Source: Ophiosphaerella korrae (taxonomy: Eukaryota > Ascomycota > Dothideomycetes > Pleosporales > Phaeosphaeriaceae). Taken from it: 12,020 bases of DNA. How positions within the stretch are numbered: position 1 is the stretch's first letter; each line of letters begins with the position of its first letter. The translations under genes were made by a program, and so were the position numbers. Of the stretch, positions 1 through 10,637 are shown piece by piece. The notes under the pieces are model-generated. The model did no database searches, was not told the DNA's origin, and worked only from the letters and a program-made list of their open reading frames with translations. The stretch is from contig JALNQF010000874.1 in assembly GCA_028456385.1 (NCBI GenBank), positions 1 through 12,020 of the forward strand, read 5' to 3'.

Positions 1-102
1 TTCTTCTTCTTCTTCTTCTTCTTCTTCTTCTTCTTCTTCTTCTTCTTCTTCTTCTTCTTCTTCTTCTTCTTCTTCTTTTTCTTCTTCTTCTTCTTTTTCT
101 TC
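1..102. repeat. (TTC)n / (GAA)n trinucleotide microsatellite
   Basis: Perfect TTC units run from base 1 to 75 (25 units) and continue imperfectly to 102, broken by TTT units at 76-78 and 94-96, each a single C-to-T change. The repeat begins at the window edge, so its true length is unknown. One strand is all pyrimidine and the other all purine. The tract contains neither CpA nor TpG on either strand, so it offers no preferred RIP target, which may explain why it stays clean next to heavily mutated DNA (inference). Confidence 0.97.
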
Positions 103-736
103 TTTTTTATTATATAATCGCCCCTCTTGCGCTATATATTTAACCTATATTTTAAACCCTTTAATAGTAGTTTAAATATTACTAAGTTATAATAAAGCTT
201 TAGCCTTATAGAGAGAGGAGTATAAAAAGAGATTAGGTATAATTATAGAGACATTCTAGGGTTTAATATAGTTAAATACTTGTTTTAGAACTAGCAAAAG
301 ATCGTACTAATATTTCTAGTAAATAGGAAAGCTTTCGTACAAGAAGATTTAGAAATTACAGCTAGATATCTAAGCCTAGAACTATTTATTAGTAATTAGG
401 TTAATAAGGTCGTCTTTTAAATATATATTATTTATTTTCCTTATAACTTATGCTATTACTTAGTACTTTAATAAAGATAAAAGAACAAGAGAATATATAT
501 TATATTATAAGATAATAATAATAGTATAGTTTAATTCTATAGAACTAGATATACTCTAATAAGCGCTAGTAATAGTTACTCTATATTAAGGATTTATACA
601 AGGGCTATACTATAACGTAGTTAATCTTTCTAAATTTAAGGGAGGAAAAGTTAATTTACGTTACTTAATTAAGAGATTAGATACCTTTTATTATTGTAAT
701 AAGTAAATACCTCTTTTTTAGACCTAACTTATACTT

Positions 737-823
737 GTTAGTAAAATCGGCTTTACCCTATAGATATAAATTTTAATTATAGCTAATCTACTTATAGAAG
801 ATAAAGCTAATTTTACTACTAAC
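737..823. repeat. Imperfect inverted repeat, arms 737-755 and 802-823
   Basis: The arm at 737-755 reverse-complements to TAAAGCCGATTTTACTAAC. The arm at 802-823 reads TAAAGCTAATTTTACTACTAAC on the plus strand, written here as TAAAGCTAATTTTACTAC plus TAAC. They differ at two transition sites and by a three-base insertion. A third copy of the core, TAAAGCCGATTTTGCT, lies at 1758-1773 in the plus orientation. The differences are of the RIP type (C/T, G/A). It may be a fragment of a transposon end or subterminal repeat; function is unknown. Confidence 0.45.
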
Positions 824-2531
824 TAGTGTTAAAAACTTTCTATAACTCTATAAGAACGAATTCTAGAATAGTAGGTATTTATTATATTTATACGCTACTA
901 AAAATTCTATCTACAATAGTATTTACAATATACTACTAAAATAGTACCTAACAACTTTTAACACACTCTTCTTATATTAAACCCTACGTAAGTCTTAGTA
1001 CTAAGGCTATAAACGTCTACTTATATCTCTTTACTACGATCTTGTTTACTATTAGTGTAGTCTAATTTACTACGTACAATCTATTTTTACAAGGTATACT
1101 AGTAATACCTCTCTATCTTATAGTAGCTACTCTACGCTTTCTCTACTTAACGCTATTCTATATTTTCTCTAATTACTACATAGTATATCTATAGTAGTAC
1201 ATTAACTATACTAAAATAGTTATCTTTATATAGGCTACGTCGATCTCGTTTATATCTATAGCCTTTAGTTACGCAAAAACAAGGTAGTAGAGATATATAG
1301 TTATTATTACTTTAGTAACTTCTATCTCTCTTATTTGCCTCTAGGATATTTAGTACTATTAGTTAGGAAGCTAGCGCAATCGAGTTACTATACATATTAT
1401 AATTAGGAGCCTATTAACACTACCTACGCTAGACTACTAGTACACCTACTCTAGGAGGAATCTAGAATATAGGCTTTTACGCGCTTTCTTAAGACTTATA
1501 ATTATTAATAGTATAGGCGATAGAATCTATATAATAGATTTTCTTAGCGACACGTTAGGAAAATACTTAAACTTACTAGATATTAGCTATTATATTATAC
1601 ATTTTATAGTTATTATTAGAGGACGTATATATTAGCACGGTTTAATAGAGGCATACTATAAGTAGGTACTCTTTAGCTTAAGGATACTAGCCTAGTAATT
1701 AGAATAGTTAGGTCTAGTTAGCTAGCTAGTAGAATTATATTGTAGTTGTGTTTAAGATAAAGCCGATTTTGCTAGAAACTATATTTGCTATTATAATAGT
1801 TACTAATATTTATCGCAACCTTAGCTATCTACCTACTATTGCGCTCCTAAGCCTAATCTATAAGTTTTAATATATTTTTCTCTTCTCTTTTAATTTTAGT
1901 ATTAAAAATCCTTTATACTTACTCTTTTATAGTAATATCTACCTATTTACTATAAGTCTAAGGTATAGCTTTATAGAAATTACCTTATCTTACCTAAGTA
2001 GTTGTATAAACCTTAAGTAGCATGCGTAAACTATAGTATACTAGATATAGCCCTCTTTTTGTAGAATTAAGTATATCTAGACTCTTATTACGCGTTAGAG
2101 ATTAATAAAGTAGTCCTAACTCTAGAGATCGTTTACACCTACGCCTTAAGCGTATTTCTTTCTTATATTGTAGTTGTTTTACGCAGCTGCGTTAAATAGT
2201 AATTATAATACTATACGTATATATTACGAGGGCTTACGCTTATAGCTATAAATAAATAGTATTTAAGGAGGAATACGCTATAAATTTGCTATATTTAGTA
2301 TAACTAGAGTTAAAGTATACTATACATGTAGTAGTAAGGTATTAATAAGTTTATTACTCTTTTATATAAAGTTAAGTACTATATAATCTAGTTACTAAAT
2401 ATAGCTTAGTAAGTATTAGCTATTTTATGTAATTAGCGGGTATTAGTTAAAAGTTCTAATATCCTTTAGCACGTAGCGAGAAGTACTTTGTAGTAAGAAA
2501 AATTATAGGTACTTACACTTTAAAGTAGTAA

Positions 2532-2735
2532 AAATCTACCTATATTAAGATATCTATACTACGCTGTTCGTCGTACATGCTAGAGGTCTTCCTCTACCTA
2601 TCTAGTACTATCTCTAGTAAAATTACTAATCTTATTATTACTTTTATAGCTTTAGAAGTAGAGGCCTTACTTTTTAGTATAGCGCAGCTCTCTTACTATA
2701 ACTTTAACCCTAGGTCTTTATTACTCCTAAAGTTA
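2532..2735 (+). other. Possible coding remnant, 68 codons without a stop
   Basis: One plus-strand frame stays open for 68 codons here, with an ATG at 2577-2579, between TAA at 2529-2531 and TAA at 2736-2738. That is long for this stop-saturated DNA. The inferred peptide has a hydrophobic stretch, then an acidic segment (ALEVEALLF), then NFNPRSLLLLKL. The frame can be followed on past stops to about 3000. I do not recognise the family. The opposite strand over the same bases also reads with few stops, so the open stretch could be chance. No start signal or upstream element supports expression. Confidence 0.2.
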
Positions 2736-3061
2736 TAATAATACTATATTAGTAAGCTATACCTTAACTAGTATACTAATAAGTTATAATTAGCCTTATA
2801 GTAGATCGAATTAGATAATTTATACAACGTTACTACGCTAATTAGTACCTACGCATCTAAGCGAGATAACCCTAGTTATCCTAACGCGCCTTCTATATAA
2901 TTACAGTGTAATATAAGCTAATAAGCTAAGAGTATAGCTAGTAAGCTTATAGTAGTATATACGCTTAGTTGTAGTAGTTATATTCTTCTTACAATCTCTC
3001 TAACTTATAACTTATAAGCTTAAACACGCTAAAAGTATAATAAAGACCTTAGTTTAATTTA

Positions 3062-4819
3062 CTAATTTATTATAGTATTACTCTCCTACTAGTATATCTT
3101 TGCCTCTAGGGCTCTATATTGCACTTCGCCCGCTTATACTTATATAGCTTTAGCCTTTAACTTTAGCGTATCTACTCCTTCTCTTTCTATAGTACTTTTC
3201 TACTTCTAACTACACTATATCTTACTTATAGTAGATTCCTCTACTTATAGTAAAGTAGTACTCTTAGCCTCTTTAGTAGCTTTTTTAGTAGCTCTCTTAG
3301 CCTTTATCTTAGCCTTCTTAGCTTCTTTCGCTATACGCTCTACTTATACCTTCTTAAAGTTATCTTATGTTATTACCTTTACTATCCTAAGTATTGTTAA
3401 CTTAGTTACCTACTAGGTTTTACCTTCGTTATTTATCTTAGTTAGGAATTTATTTTAATCCTAAAGGAGGGCGTTCTTAGTAAGAAAGGTAAAAGTAGTA
3501 TTAAAGACCTTTTATTAGAGCCTTTCTTTGCGCTTTACGTTATTATTAGGGATAAGTTTAATTATATTAAAGATTAATACTAAAGACTCTAATAATACTA
3601 GCGTTATAGGTATTAGTATTAATTTGTATTATAGAGACTCTACGCTCTTATTAGCCCTTAGAATAGTTAGTTTAGTAGGTAGTTTTAGCGTATCTACAAG
3701 AACTCTATTAGGGTTAAATAGAAATAAACTACTTCCTCTCTATACTATAAAGATATTCCTCTTTATTAGCGCTGTATCCCTTATAAGTTTATATAGATAA
3801 GTAAAATACTACTTACTAATTATACTTACCCCCCTTTAGTCTATTTATTTAACCTAGTTGTAGTAAGCTACCTTTAGTAAGCTAAATACTATAATATTAT
3901 AAGGCTAGAGCTTATAAGATGTATAAGAGGGTATATAGTATAAGATAATATTATTTTTAAAATAGAACTCTAGGATTTTGCACGTCTCGTGCGTACTAAA
4001 GCTATCTTATATTAAGAGTCGCGGTCTATTCTTAGCCTAATATTTAGTTTAGGGGTTAAATACCTACTTTAGCTACTATAAGCTAATATAAGAGTTAGTA
4101 AATCTAGAGTTAGAGTACGTATATACCTAACTAGGGGTAGGATGCGTAGTCTAGTTAGCTTAGTAAGTTAAGGTAGGCTAGATTATTATAGAGTTTAGAC
4201 ACCTACTATTAGCTAAGATACATTTAATAGTAGTTACTATTGTCTACTTAACGTAGGCGCCTCTATAACGTTGTATATTAGCCTTACTAACAAGGACCCT
4301 AATAGAATTTAGTATACTTAGTATTACTCTAGTCTCGTCTATATTATAGACGTTTTCTAGAAAGATACCTAGCTTGTGTAGCTCTACCCTAATTACTTTA
4401 AACTAGTAGATAACTTTATTATAGATGTTATATTAGTTCTAGTCCTATAGCTTATTCTTTTTTATAACGAGCTCTATTTAACGTTTCTTAAACTACTTAG
4501 CTTAGCTATAGTAAGGAGGCTTAAATAGCCTATCTACTTTAGGTTAATAATAGGTAATACTAAACGCTATTATAGGTATATACTTTACTCGTATAGGTTG
4601 TCTAAGAATACTATACTATATTAGGAAATTAAAGACAGCCTTCTCTTTATACGAGTAGAGGTATTACTAGTCTATAGCTTTTACTTTTCTCGAGGGTTAA
4701 CTACTTACACGAGTATAAAGGGTAGTAAGAAGGACGTTAAAATAGGCTACTTAGGTAGGGAACGTATTAGGTATACTATTAGGAAGGCGTTTAACTAATA
4801 CTCTACTAGCTATATCTAT
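3062..4819 (-). pseudogene. Fot1/pogo-type (DDE_1) transposase, RIP-inactivated
   Basis: This is the remnant of a cut-and-paste transposase that would bind its element's inverted ends in the nucleus and move it into TA sites. One minus-strand frame runs about 586 codons without a frameshift. In order: an N-terminal helix-turn-helix (residues about 20-45, NV..TTLY.RV), a CENP-B-like DNA-binding region (about 70-125, with KPP and F.KR), and the DDE core. The core has NVYNIDET (4331-4351, Asp about 161), then RYRGA.VK, then DSFSTHE (3986-4006, Asp about 272), then KL.PYNIIVF with the third acidic site at 3896-3898. The spacing of 35 residues between the second and third sites suits pogo-like enzymes. 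A Lys/Ala/Glu-rich tail follows (about 3235-3345). About 47 in-frame stops, all TAA or TAG, often fall where the family has Trp or Gln, as expected from RIP. No ATG remains; ATA at 4817-4819 is a possible mutated start. The family is certain; the exact ends are not. Confidence 0.93.
3896..4351 (-). other. DDE catalytic core of the dead transposase
   Basis: The three metal-binding positions are at 4337-4339 (GAC, Asp), 4004-4006 (GAT, Asp) and 3896-3898 (AAT, Asn). The family has Asp at the third, inside a motif like LQPCDVAVF, which here reads L-stop-PYNIIVF. The neighbouring Cys-to-Tyr and Asp-to-Asn changes are both G-to-A on the coding strand, the result expected when RIP acts on the other strand. 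The first and second motifs (YNIDET, DSFSTHE) remain easily recognisable. Confidence 0.85.
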
Positions 4820-5640
4820 ATTAGCTTACGTTGTTAAATATACTACGATATTATAAGTAGAAGGTAGCTAGTAGTACTGTAAGGCTATTCTAGGCAGTAA
4901 ATAATAAACTAGACACCTATCTATTTCTAGCTTAACAAACTGTATAAACTAGACAAACTAGATAAATACTCTTAGTACTACGCTACTAATAACTAATAGC
5001 GCTAAAGTTTAATACTATAGATTCTTTACACTAATTTAGCTAAGGTGTACTAAAAATATAATTTAGTAGAAGGAGACTCTATTTATACTTAGCGAAACTC
5101 CTAGAATCTACAACTATTAGTATAAGATACCTAAGACTCTTTAAAGTTAATTCTTTTATAACTAAATAACCTTACTATAGTCCTAAAATCTAGAGTCTTG
5201 TTAATACTTGTTGTTAAATAGAGGTATAGCGTCTAAAGTAGATTTTAAGACGATAACGAGATTAATAATAGTACTACTAACGCTACGATATTTTCTTCTA
5301 TACGTAGATATTAAGTAAAGAGATAGCTAAAGAACAATTATTATTATTTATAGCTTAATAGACCTTCGTAGAGAGATATAAGATAGCTTAGTAGTAGAAA
5401 TATTCTTGTTACGAGGTACTTCTCGCTATATACTAATAGATGTTATTCTGTTTGTTTAAGCCTATTATCTTAGACCTAGGTGCCTACAGCATATTGCTAC
5501 TTATCTAAGATCGTAGCTAGTAACCCTATTTAAACTAGCATAGCTAATATAAGTATAAGTAGATAATGTTAAGATTACAGCGTACTTAACGCTACTATAC
5601 CTCTAGCTAATAGCTATAGTAGTACAAATACTACTTATCC
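4820..5640. other. Transposase 5' flank and degraded DNA; element end unresolved
   Basis: This covers the region upstream of the minus-strand transposase. An 8-base word, AAACTAGA, occurs three times at 4906-4913, 4946-4953 and 4955-4962, about 90-145 bases ahead of the possible start. It could belong to the element's terminal or subterminal repeats. I could not find a matching inverted copy beyond the transposase's other end (about 2700-3061), so the transposon boundaries and TA target duplication are not assigned. The rest to 5640 is RIP-mutated sequence with no recognised feature. Confidence 0.5.
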
Positions 5641-5649
5641 TAGACCTAC

Positions 5650-5675
5650 TAGGGGTTTTACATAACTAACCCCTA
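5650..5675. repeat. Short perfect inverted repeat (8-bp arms)
   Basis: TAGGGGTT at 5650-5657 is followed ten bases later by its exact reverse complement, AACCCCTA, at 5668-5675. The G/C content of the arms stands out in the surrounding AT-rich DNA. It could be a hairpin or a fragment of a transposon end. No poly-T run follows and no gene precedes it, so I do not call it a terminator. Confidence 0.5.
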
Positions 5676-8600
5676 ACAAAGATATATTTAAAGTTAGATT
5701 TTATATCTCTAAAGGCTAAGACTTAGGCTAGAGAGCTAGGGTTTAACTTATATACTATTTCTCTATGTCTATCGATACAAGTTTTAAGAGTATTAGCTTT
5801 AAGGGTTATATCGTAGAAAAATACAGGCAACTAAAGCTTCTCTCGCTATTAGTTAATAATAGATATATAATTATTACTACTATCTAAATAAAGAGAAGCA
5901 CTAGTAGCTCTACTAGATAAAAAAACAAAGGGTTAAAAAGTTTACGTAGACGTAGTTCGGCTTACATAACGACATAAGACTATAGCTAAGGTTAATATAG
6001 TTACTCTACTACTCTTTAGTATACTATTTAAGAATTTTTTATTACAAGGCTATAACACTAACTCGATAGTAGTTATACCTACAATATAGATAAGAACAGC
6101 GTTAAAAAGTCTTATTGTAGTATAAGAAGTATTTTAGATAGAAGTTTTAGTAGTAGGCTAAGTACTAAAGAGAGTAGCAAAATACCTACCTTAATTATAG
6201 TATAATCTTACAGTATTAAAATTCTTAGAGCCTTTATATTAAACAAGTTAATCTATCGCTAAATCGAACATAGTATACCTAGTGCCTTAGCTATAGCAAA
6301 ACCTTTAAGCAAATCCTTTAATAAATACTAATAGGTTCTCCTTATTTAACTTAACAATCTTCTTAATTAATATCGCCGCTTTTTAACTTATTTTAGCTAC
6401 TTACTTAAGATACTTTCTTTACTATTATTAACCCTCTATATATAGAATATATGTGTTACTAGTTAAGATGTAAATTGTTTTAAGAATATAGCTTATTTTA
6501 CAAATTAGGTACGTTAATTATTATTATAGATAGATATCTAATATTCTCCTATATAGGTAGTATATAGTCGTAATTTCTATCTTTAAGATCTAGTTGCTAA
6601 CGCCCTTACTTATGTTATCTACGCTTTTACTAATATTTAACCTAAAACTAGAGAAGTCTATCTATCTAATACTTAGTCTAATATATAAAAGTACTATCCT
6701 TCTAACTTATAGACTAAGACTAGTCTTAATATCTATAGATGTGTAAAACAGCTCTACTTATAGAAAAAACAAAATCGCTAGCTAAAAACACTACTATCTA
6801 TTAGTAGATAGTTATATTCTAGTAACTTTACTCTACTAGCTTCTATAGTCGTAGGCAGGTCTAGGTTTATAAGTAGTGCTATTACTCTTTTTAAAGATCT
6901 TAGCTTTAATAGTATAGATTTGTTTAATATATAATATAGGCTTTACACTCCCTAATACTTTTATATAGGCCTTAATTTAAACTAGGAGTTCCTATAAGGT
7001 ATTTAAACTAAGCTAGCATCTCGTTATATATTAAATAGTAGTTGTAGATAAGCTTTAGGCTAACGATTTAGTTGCACTACTAGCTAAAACTCGTAAGGTA
7101 TAACCCTAGTCGCTTTACTATATAGAGGAAGCTAATAAAGCTAGTAACTTAATATATACTTAGTATAATATATACCCTAAAACTACCTCTTATTAACTAC
7201 TACGACTTTAGTAGGTAAGTAATAGTAACTAGGCATAAAAAATCTCTAATTTACGTAATATAGGGCCTAGTAACTACAACATCTTAAAGTTAGCTACTAT
7301 AGATAAATACTTAGACTTTTAGAATTTAATGTAAGTTTAATTCTAAGGACTAATTATTTCTAACTCTTTTAAGGGCGTATAACTACTCTAGTAGTAATTC
7401 TAGCGCAAGCTCCTATAACGTAAACTAGAACTAATTATTAACGATCTAAAGTAGTACTCTATTTAATACTAATAAAGTAGTTAATAACTACGTTAGATCT
7501 AGGGTTCCTACTAGTAAAATTGTAATTAGGATACTACTCTATAGTTACTCTTTTGCAAATACTAATAGCCTTAGGATACCCTACTCTAGTATTAGTAAAG
7601 GTATATAGGAATTAGGGATATACAATTATAAGGACTTACTATAGCTAGGTATAGTTAAGATAGATTCTACTATTAGGGTAAGCTAGAGCTATAACACTAC
7701 ACAATAACTTATAGTAAGCTTTAATACACCTAAAGTTATATTAATAAAAGTAGTATATATTAAAGCTAAGGGCCTTAGTAGTGTAATATAGTAGGAATTA
7801 AGTAGTAATAAAAAGGGTAATAAGTCTCTTATCTAAACTATAAGACTTACAACCTTACTTTTACTACTATATTAATACTATAGTTTGTTAAAACTCTTAG
7901 AGGAGTTAGCGCTCTTAAAAAGAGTATTAACTTACTAGAATATCCTAAATCTATATACAGAAATTTAAAGGTAGGAATAAATAATTAGATAAGCTAATCT
8001 TATTTATTACTTAAAAGACTATATATCTTTTACTTACTTCTTTGCTTCTATTAACCCTCTACTTTAGCACGTAGTAGCAAAATATATACCCTAAAAATAT
8101 AATTCTTATAAGTAATTGTACTTTTACACTATAGTATATTTAAAGAGGTCTAGCTAAAGATGCTACTTTTTAGTCTAAGTTATAGCGTCTAATAGATAGC
8201 ATACTTTAATATAAGCTATATAAGAATATTAAGTATAAAATAGAGCTATTTAAAGTAGTATAGTTAAATACAAAATTAGTATTAGAATCTTACGCCCTCT
8301 TAACTTTAAATTCTAGTCTTACCCTATAGATAAGGAGAACGCTAGAAGCGTAAAGACTACCTAGAGCTAATATAATTTTAATTATATACAGCAAGCTACG
8401 CTATTATAGCTAATAGTAGGTCTTAGTAGAGTTATTTCTACTAAGGTCTATTAGTTTAAGCGAAATTTTCTACGAGTAATCCTCTACTCTCTTAGTTTAA
8501 CGCTCTATTTTCTTTAGTTACAACTACCTTCTACCTTCTAGTAGACAAGACTCTCTAACATTAAAACCTTTATTAGAATCTTAATTTACACCCTCTCTAC

Positions 8601-10189
8601 CTTTGCCTATAACAAGACTTAATATAAAAAAGAATATAGGATAAAACTACTTTATAATTTAAGATATACCTAGTAAATTATATAGTATCTTAACGCCTTA
8701 TAGAGCAAAGTTTCTTAGGGCAAGCTCTTTTAGTATACTCTTTACGTATCTAGATAGACCTAGTAAAGTCTATAAGCTCTTTAAGAGAATAAAGTCTAAA
8801 TCCTAATACTAATTTTACACGCAACTATATAGAAACATTAACTAAACCTAATTAATAAAGGTTATTATAGCTAAGGTCCCTATTTTAAAAGGGGAGAAGC
8901 TTAATTAACTTAATATAATTAGCGTCTTTAGACTAATATTATCCTTATATCAAGTTAATCTTATCTTAATAGGTAATTAAGTTTTGCAAATATGTATAAA
9001 GCGTCTACTTAGCTATTTTAGTTAGATACCTTACTATTTCTTTATTGTATCTAGACGATCTACGATATAATAGAATTGTAGCTATATCTATTATTAGTTA
9101 CGTTAGCTAACGCCTATATATCCTTATAGTATCTACTAGCCCTAGGCGGCGCTTAAGAAGCTAATCCTCTAATAATAATTATTAACAAAGAGTTAAATTT
9201 TCTTATAGGATGCTATAATTCTATAGGTGCCCCTATATTACCTTCTCCTAGTAACTATTAGGGCTACTTAGACTTTCTTAGAACTAAAGAAGGCTAACCT
9301 TAAGTCTTATAGTAACTAAGGTAAGAGGCGTACTTCTAGCTATCTAATTATATATATAAAACTAGTGTCGATAGATTAACTTACTATAGTAGAAGCTATT
9401 AAGTTAGATTTTCTATTAATAAAGGAAGGACTTAGAAAGTTATAGTATTGTATTATAGTAATTATCTACACTATAATAAAGGAGACCTTTAAATATTCTA
9501 CTTTAGAGTTCCCTAAAATATTCTAGAGGGCCTAGCTATATTTAGATAGATCTAGCTAAATTGTAAGCACGAATTATTTATAAATTATATATTAGTTAAG
9601 ATTAGTTAGAGTTCTTATAATATTACTATCTAAACTTAATTATATATATCTATAGCCTCTTAAACGCTCTTATTAATATTAAGGTTATATAAATACCTAA
9701 AGTCTACTACTTTGCGCTAAAATCCTACAAATTAGAGCTTAAGTATAAGATAGACCTTAAAGTCCTATAATAGATATAAAAAGACAATCTTAGTAGAACC
9801 TTCTAGTTAGTAGTAGTCTTAGGCTACTAAACGGCTCTAGTTTTATAATATAAGATTAGGCAATAAATAACGTTTAGAAAACTACCTTCTAACTAAGCGT
9901 GTCCTTACTACTTACAACTAGGAGTTAGCACCTATTATAGAAATAAGCTACTACGCCGTAGGCGCTTAATGTAAGCTTAATGCTAAAGCTAAGAATTAAG
10001 AAAGTAATAGATTTAAGATTAGTTAGTAGGATATATATAGTATTATTAATAGAGATAGCGTGTATAAGATAGAATATATTACGTGTTAGGGTTTAAGTAG
10101 CATACTATGTATATAAAAATAGCTTAGGTAAGCTTAAGATAATAGAGGATACGCGTAGTAGGATTAAAATAAATTGAAATTTCTCTAAT
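5676..10189. other. RIP-degraded AT-rich DNA, no identifiable gene
   Basis: About 4.5 kb of TpA-rich sequence with stops in all frames. I translated parts of both strands and found no recognisable reverse transcriptase, integrase, RNase H, transposase or host domain. A plus-strand frame followed from about 6590 to 8990 has stop density typical of this base composition, so it is not evidence of a gene. A stretch with somewhat fewer stops lies at 8663-8980 and is listed separately. The most likely content is older transposon sequence mutated past recognition by eye. Confidence 0.7.
8663..8980 (+). other. Possible coding remnant with low stop density
   Basis: In one plus-strand frame, bases 8663-8803 are open for 47 codons. 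The frame then continues to about 8980 with only a handful of TAA/TAG stops, fewer than in most frames here. The inferred peptide is basic in the middle (KVYKLFKRIKSKS) and contains KVPILKGEKLN further on. I do not recognise it. If real, it is a RIP-killed gene or transposon open reading frame. The evidence is only stop spacing and peptide character, both of which can arise by chance. Confidence 0.18.
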
Positions 10190-10232
10190 CTAACGTCTAT
10201 CTACGTGTGCTAGAAAACCCTACAAGCTAGAA
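10190..10232 (+). repeat. Left terminal inverted repeat of the MITE-like element
   Basis: It begins CTAACGTCTATCTACGT and includes CTAGAAAACCCTAC at 10210-10223. It is the reverse complement of 10679-10721, with 32 of 34 outer bases identical and then a weaker match through CTAGAA at 10227-10232. It retains GTGTGC, where the right copy has the RIP-type form. Confidence 0.8.
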
Positions 10233-10637
10233 CTTTTTATTACCGCATATCCTATAACTATTAATAAACTTAGAAACTCTTAGTATAATATAATTATACT
10301 ATATTCTCTACCTAGTTAATTTCTCTTAAAGTAAAACTTGTTACTAATTCTATAATAGTTGTTTATACTTACTAGCCTTAGCTTAGAAGGTCTTAGATTT
10401 AATAATTACCTTTTATATTTACTCTATATTGTAAGATACTATAAATAGATATCTTAAAAGTATAGGCTAAGCTTAGATACCTATTAGCTAACTAACTTAC
10501 CCTTCTATGCTACTATAACGCTCGTATAGCTAAGACTACTAAAAGTAGCAAGTTGTAAAGTAATAAAGAGAATTTTAGTAAATAGAATACTACGACTATA
10601 CTTTAGATTATTTATCCTAAGATTCTAGAGTTATAAT

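Larger units (their letters stand above)
103..3061. other. RIP-degraded AT-rich DNA, no identifiable gene
   Basis: This stretch is TpA-rich, almost free of CpA and TpG, and every frame is broken by TAA/TAG. It is probably mutated transposon sequence, but I recognise no domain in it. Reading bases 841-1860 on the plus strand gives a frame with only moderately spaced stops, yet the minus strand over 1380-1800 reads about as plausibly, so no strand can be chosen. A 13-bp motif recurs at 743-755 (minus) and 1758-1770 (plus), with a diverged copy at 802-823. A 68-codon open stretch lies at 2532-2735 and is listed separately. Confidence 0.75.

Noticed and set aside
841..1860. A long plus-strand frame with scattered stops, read as a possible gene
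   Set aside because: Stop density is close to what this composition gives by chance, the minus strand reads equally well over much of it, and no domain was recognised.
1737..2180. A 14-base word, TATATTGTAGTTGT, shared by 1737-1750 and 2164-2177 as a possible long terminal repeat
   Set aside because: The match does not extend past that word on either side, so there is no evidence of a longer direct repeat.
3528..3800. A 90-codon plus-strand open reading frame starting with ATG
   Set aside because: It lies antisense to the C-terminal part of the minus-strand transposase, whose frame matches a known family over its whole length. The plus peptide is a shadow with a Leu/Ile/Ser-rich composition caused by AT-rich codons.
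5940..6420. A minus-strand reading with transporter-like hydrophobic segments
   Set aside because: RIP turns many codons into Ile, Leu, Tyr and Phe codons, so hydrophobic runs appear by bias; no family motif was found.
6587..8660. A continuous plus-strand frame if TAA/TAG are read through
   Set aside because: Any frame can be read through this way; stops are as dense as expected at random, especially at 7130-7500 and 7640-7990.
9030..9075. A LLYLDDL reading resembling the YxDD motif of reverse transcriptase
   Set aside because: The flanking residues do not match gypsy, copia or LINE reverse transcriptases, and no other polymerase motifs were found nearby in frame.
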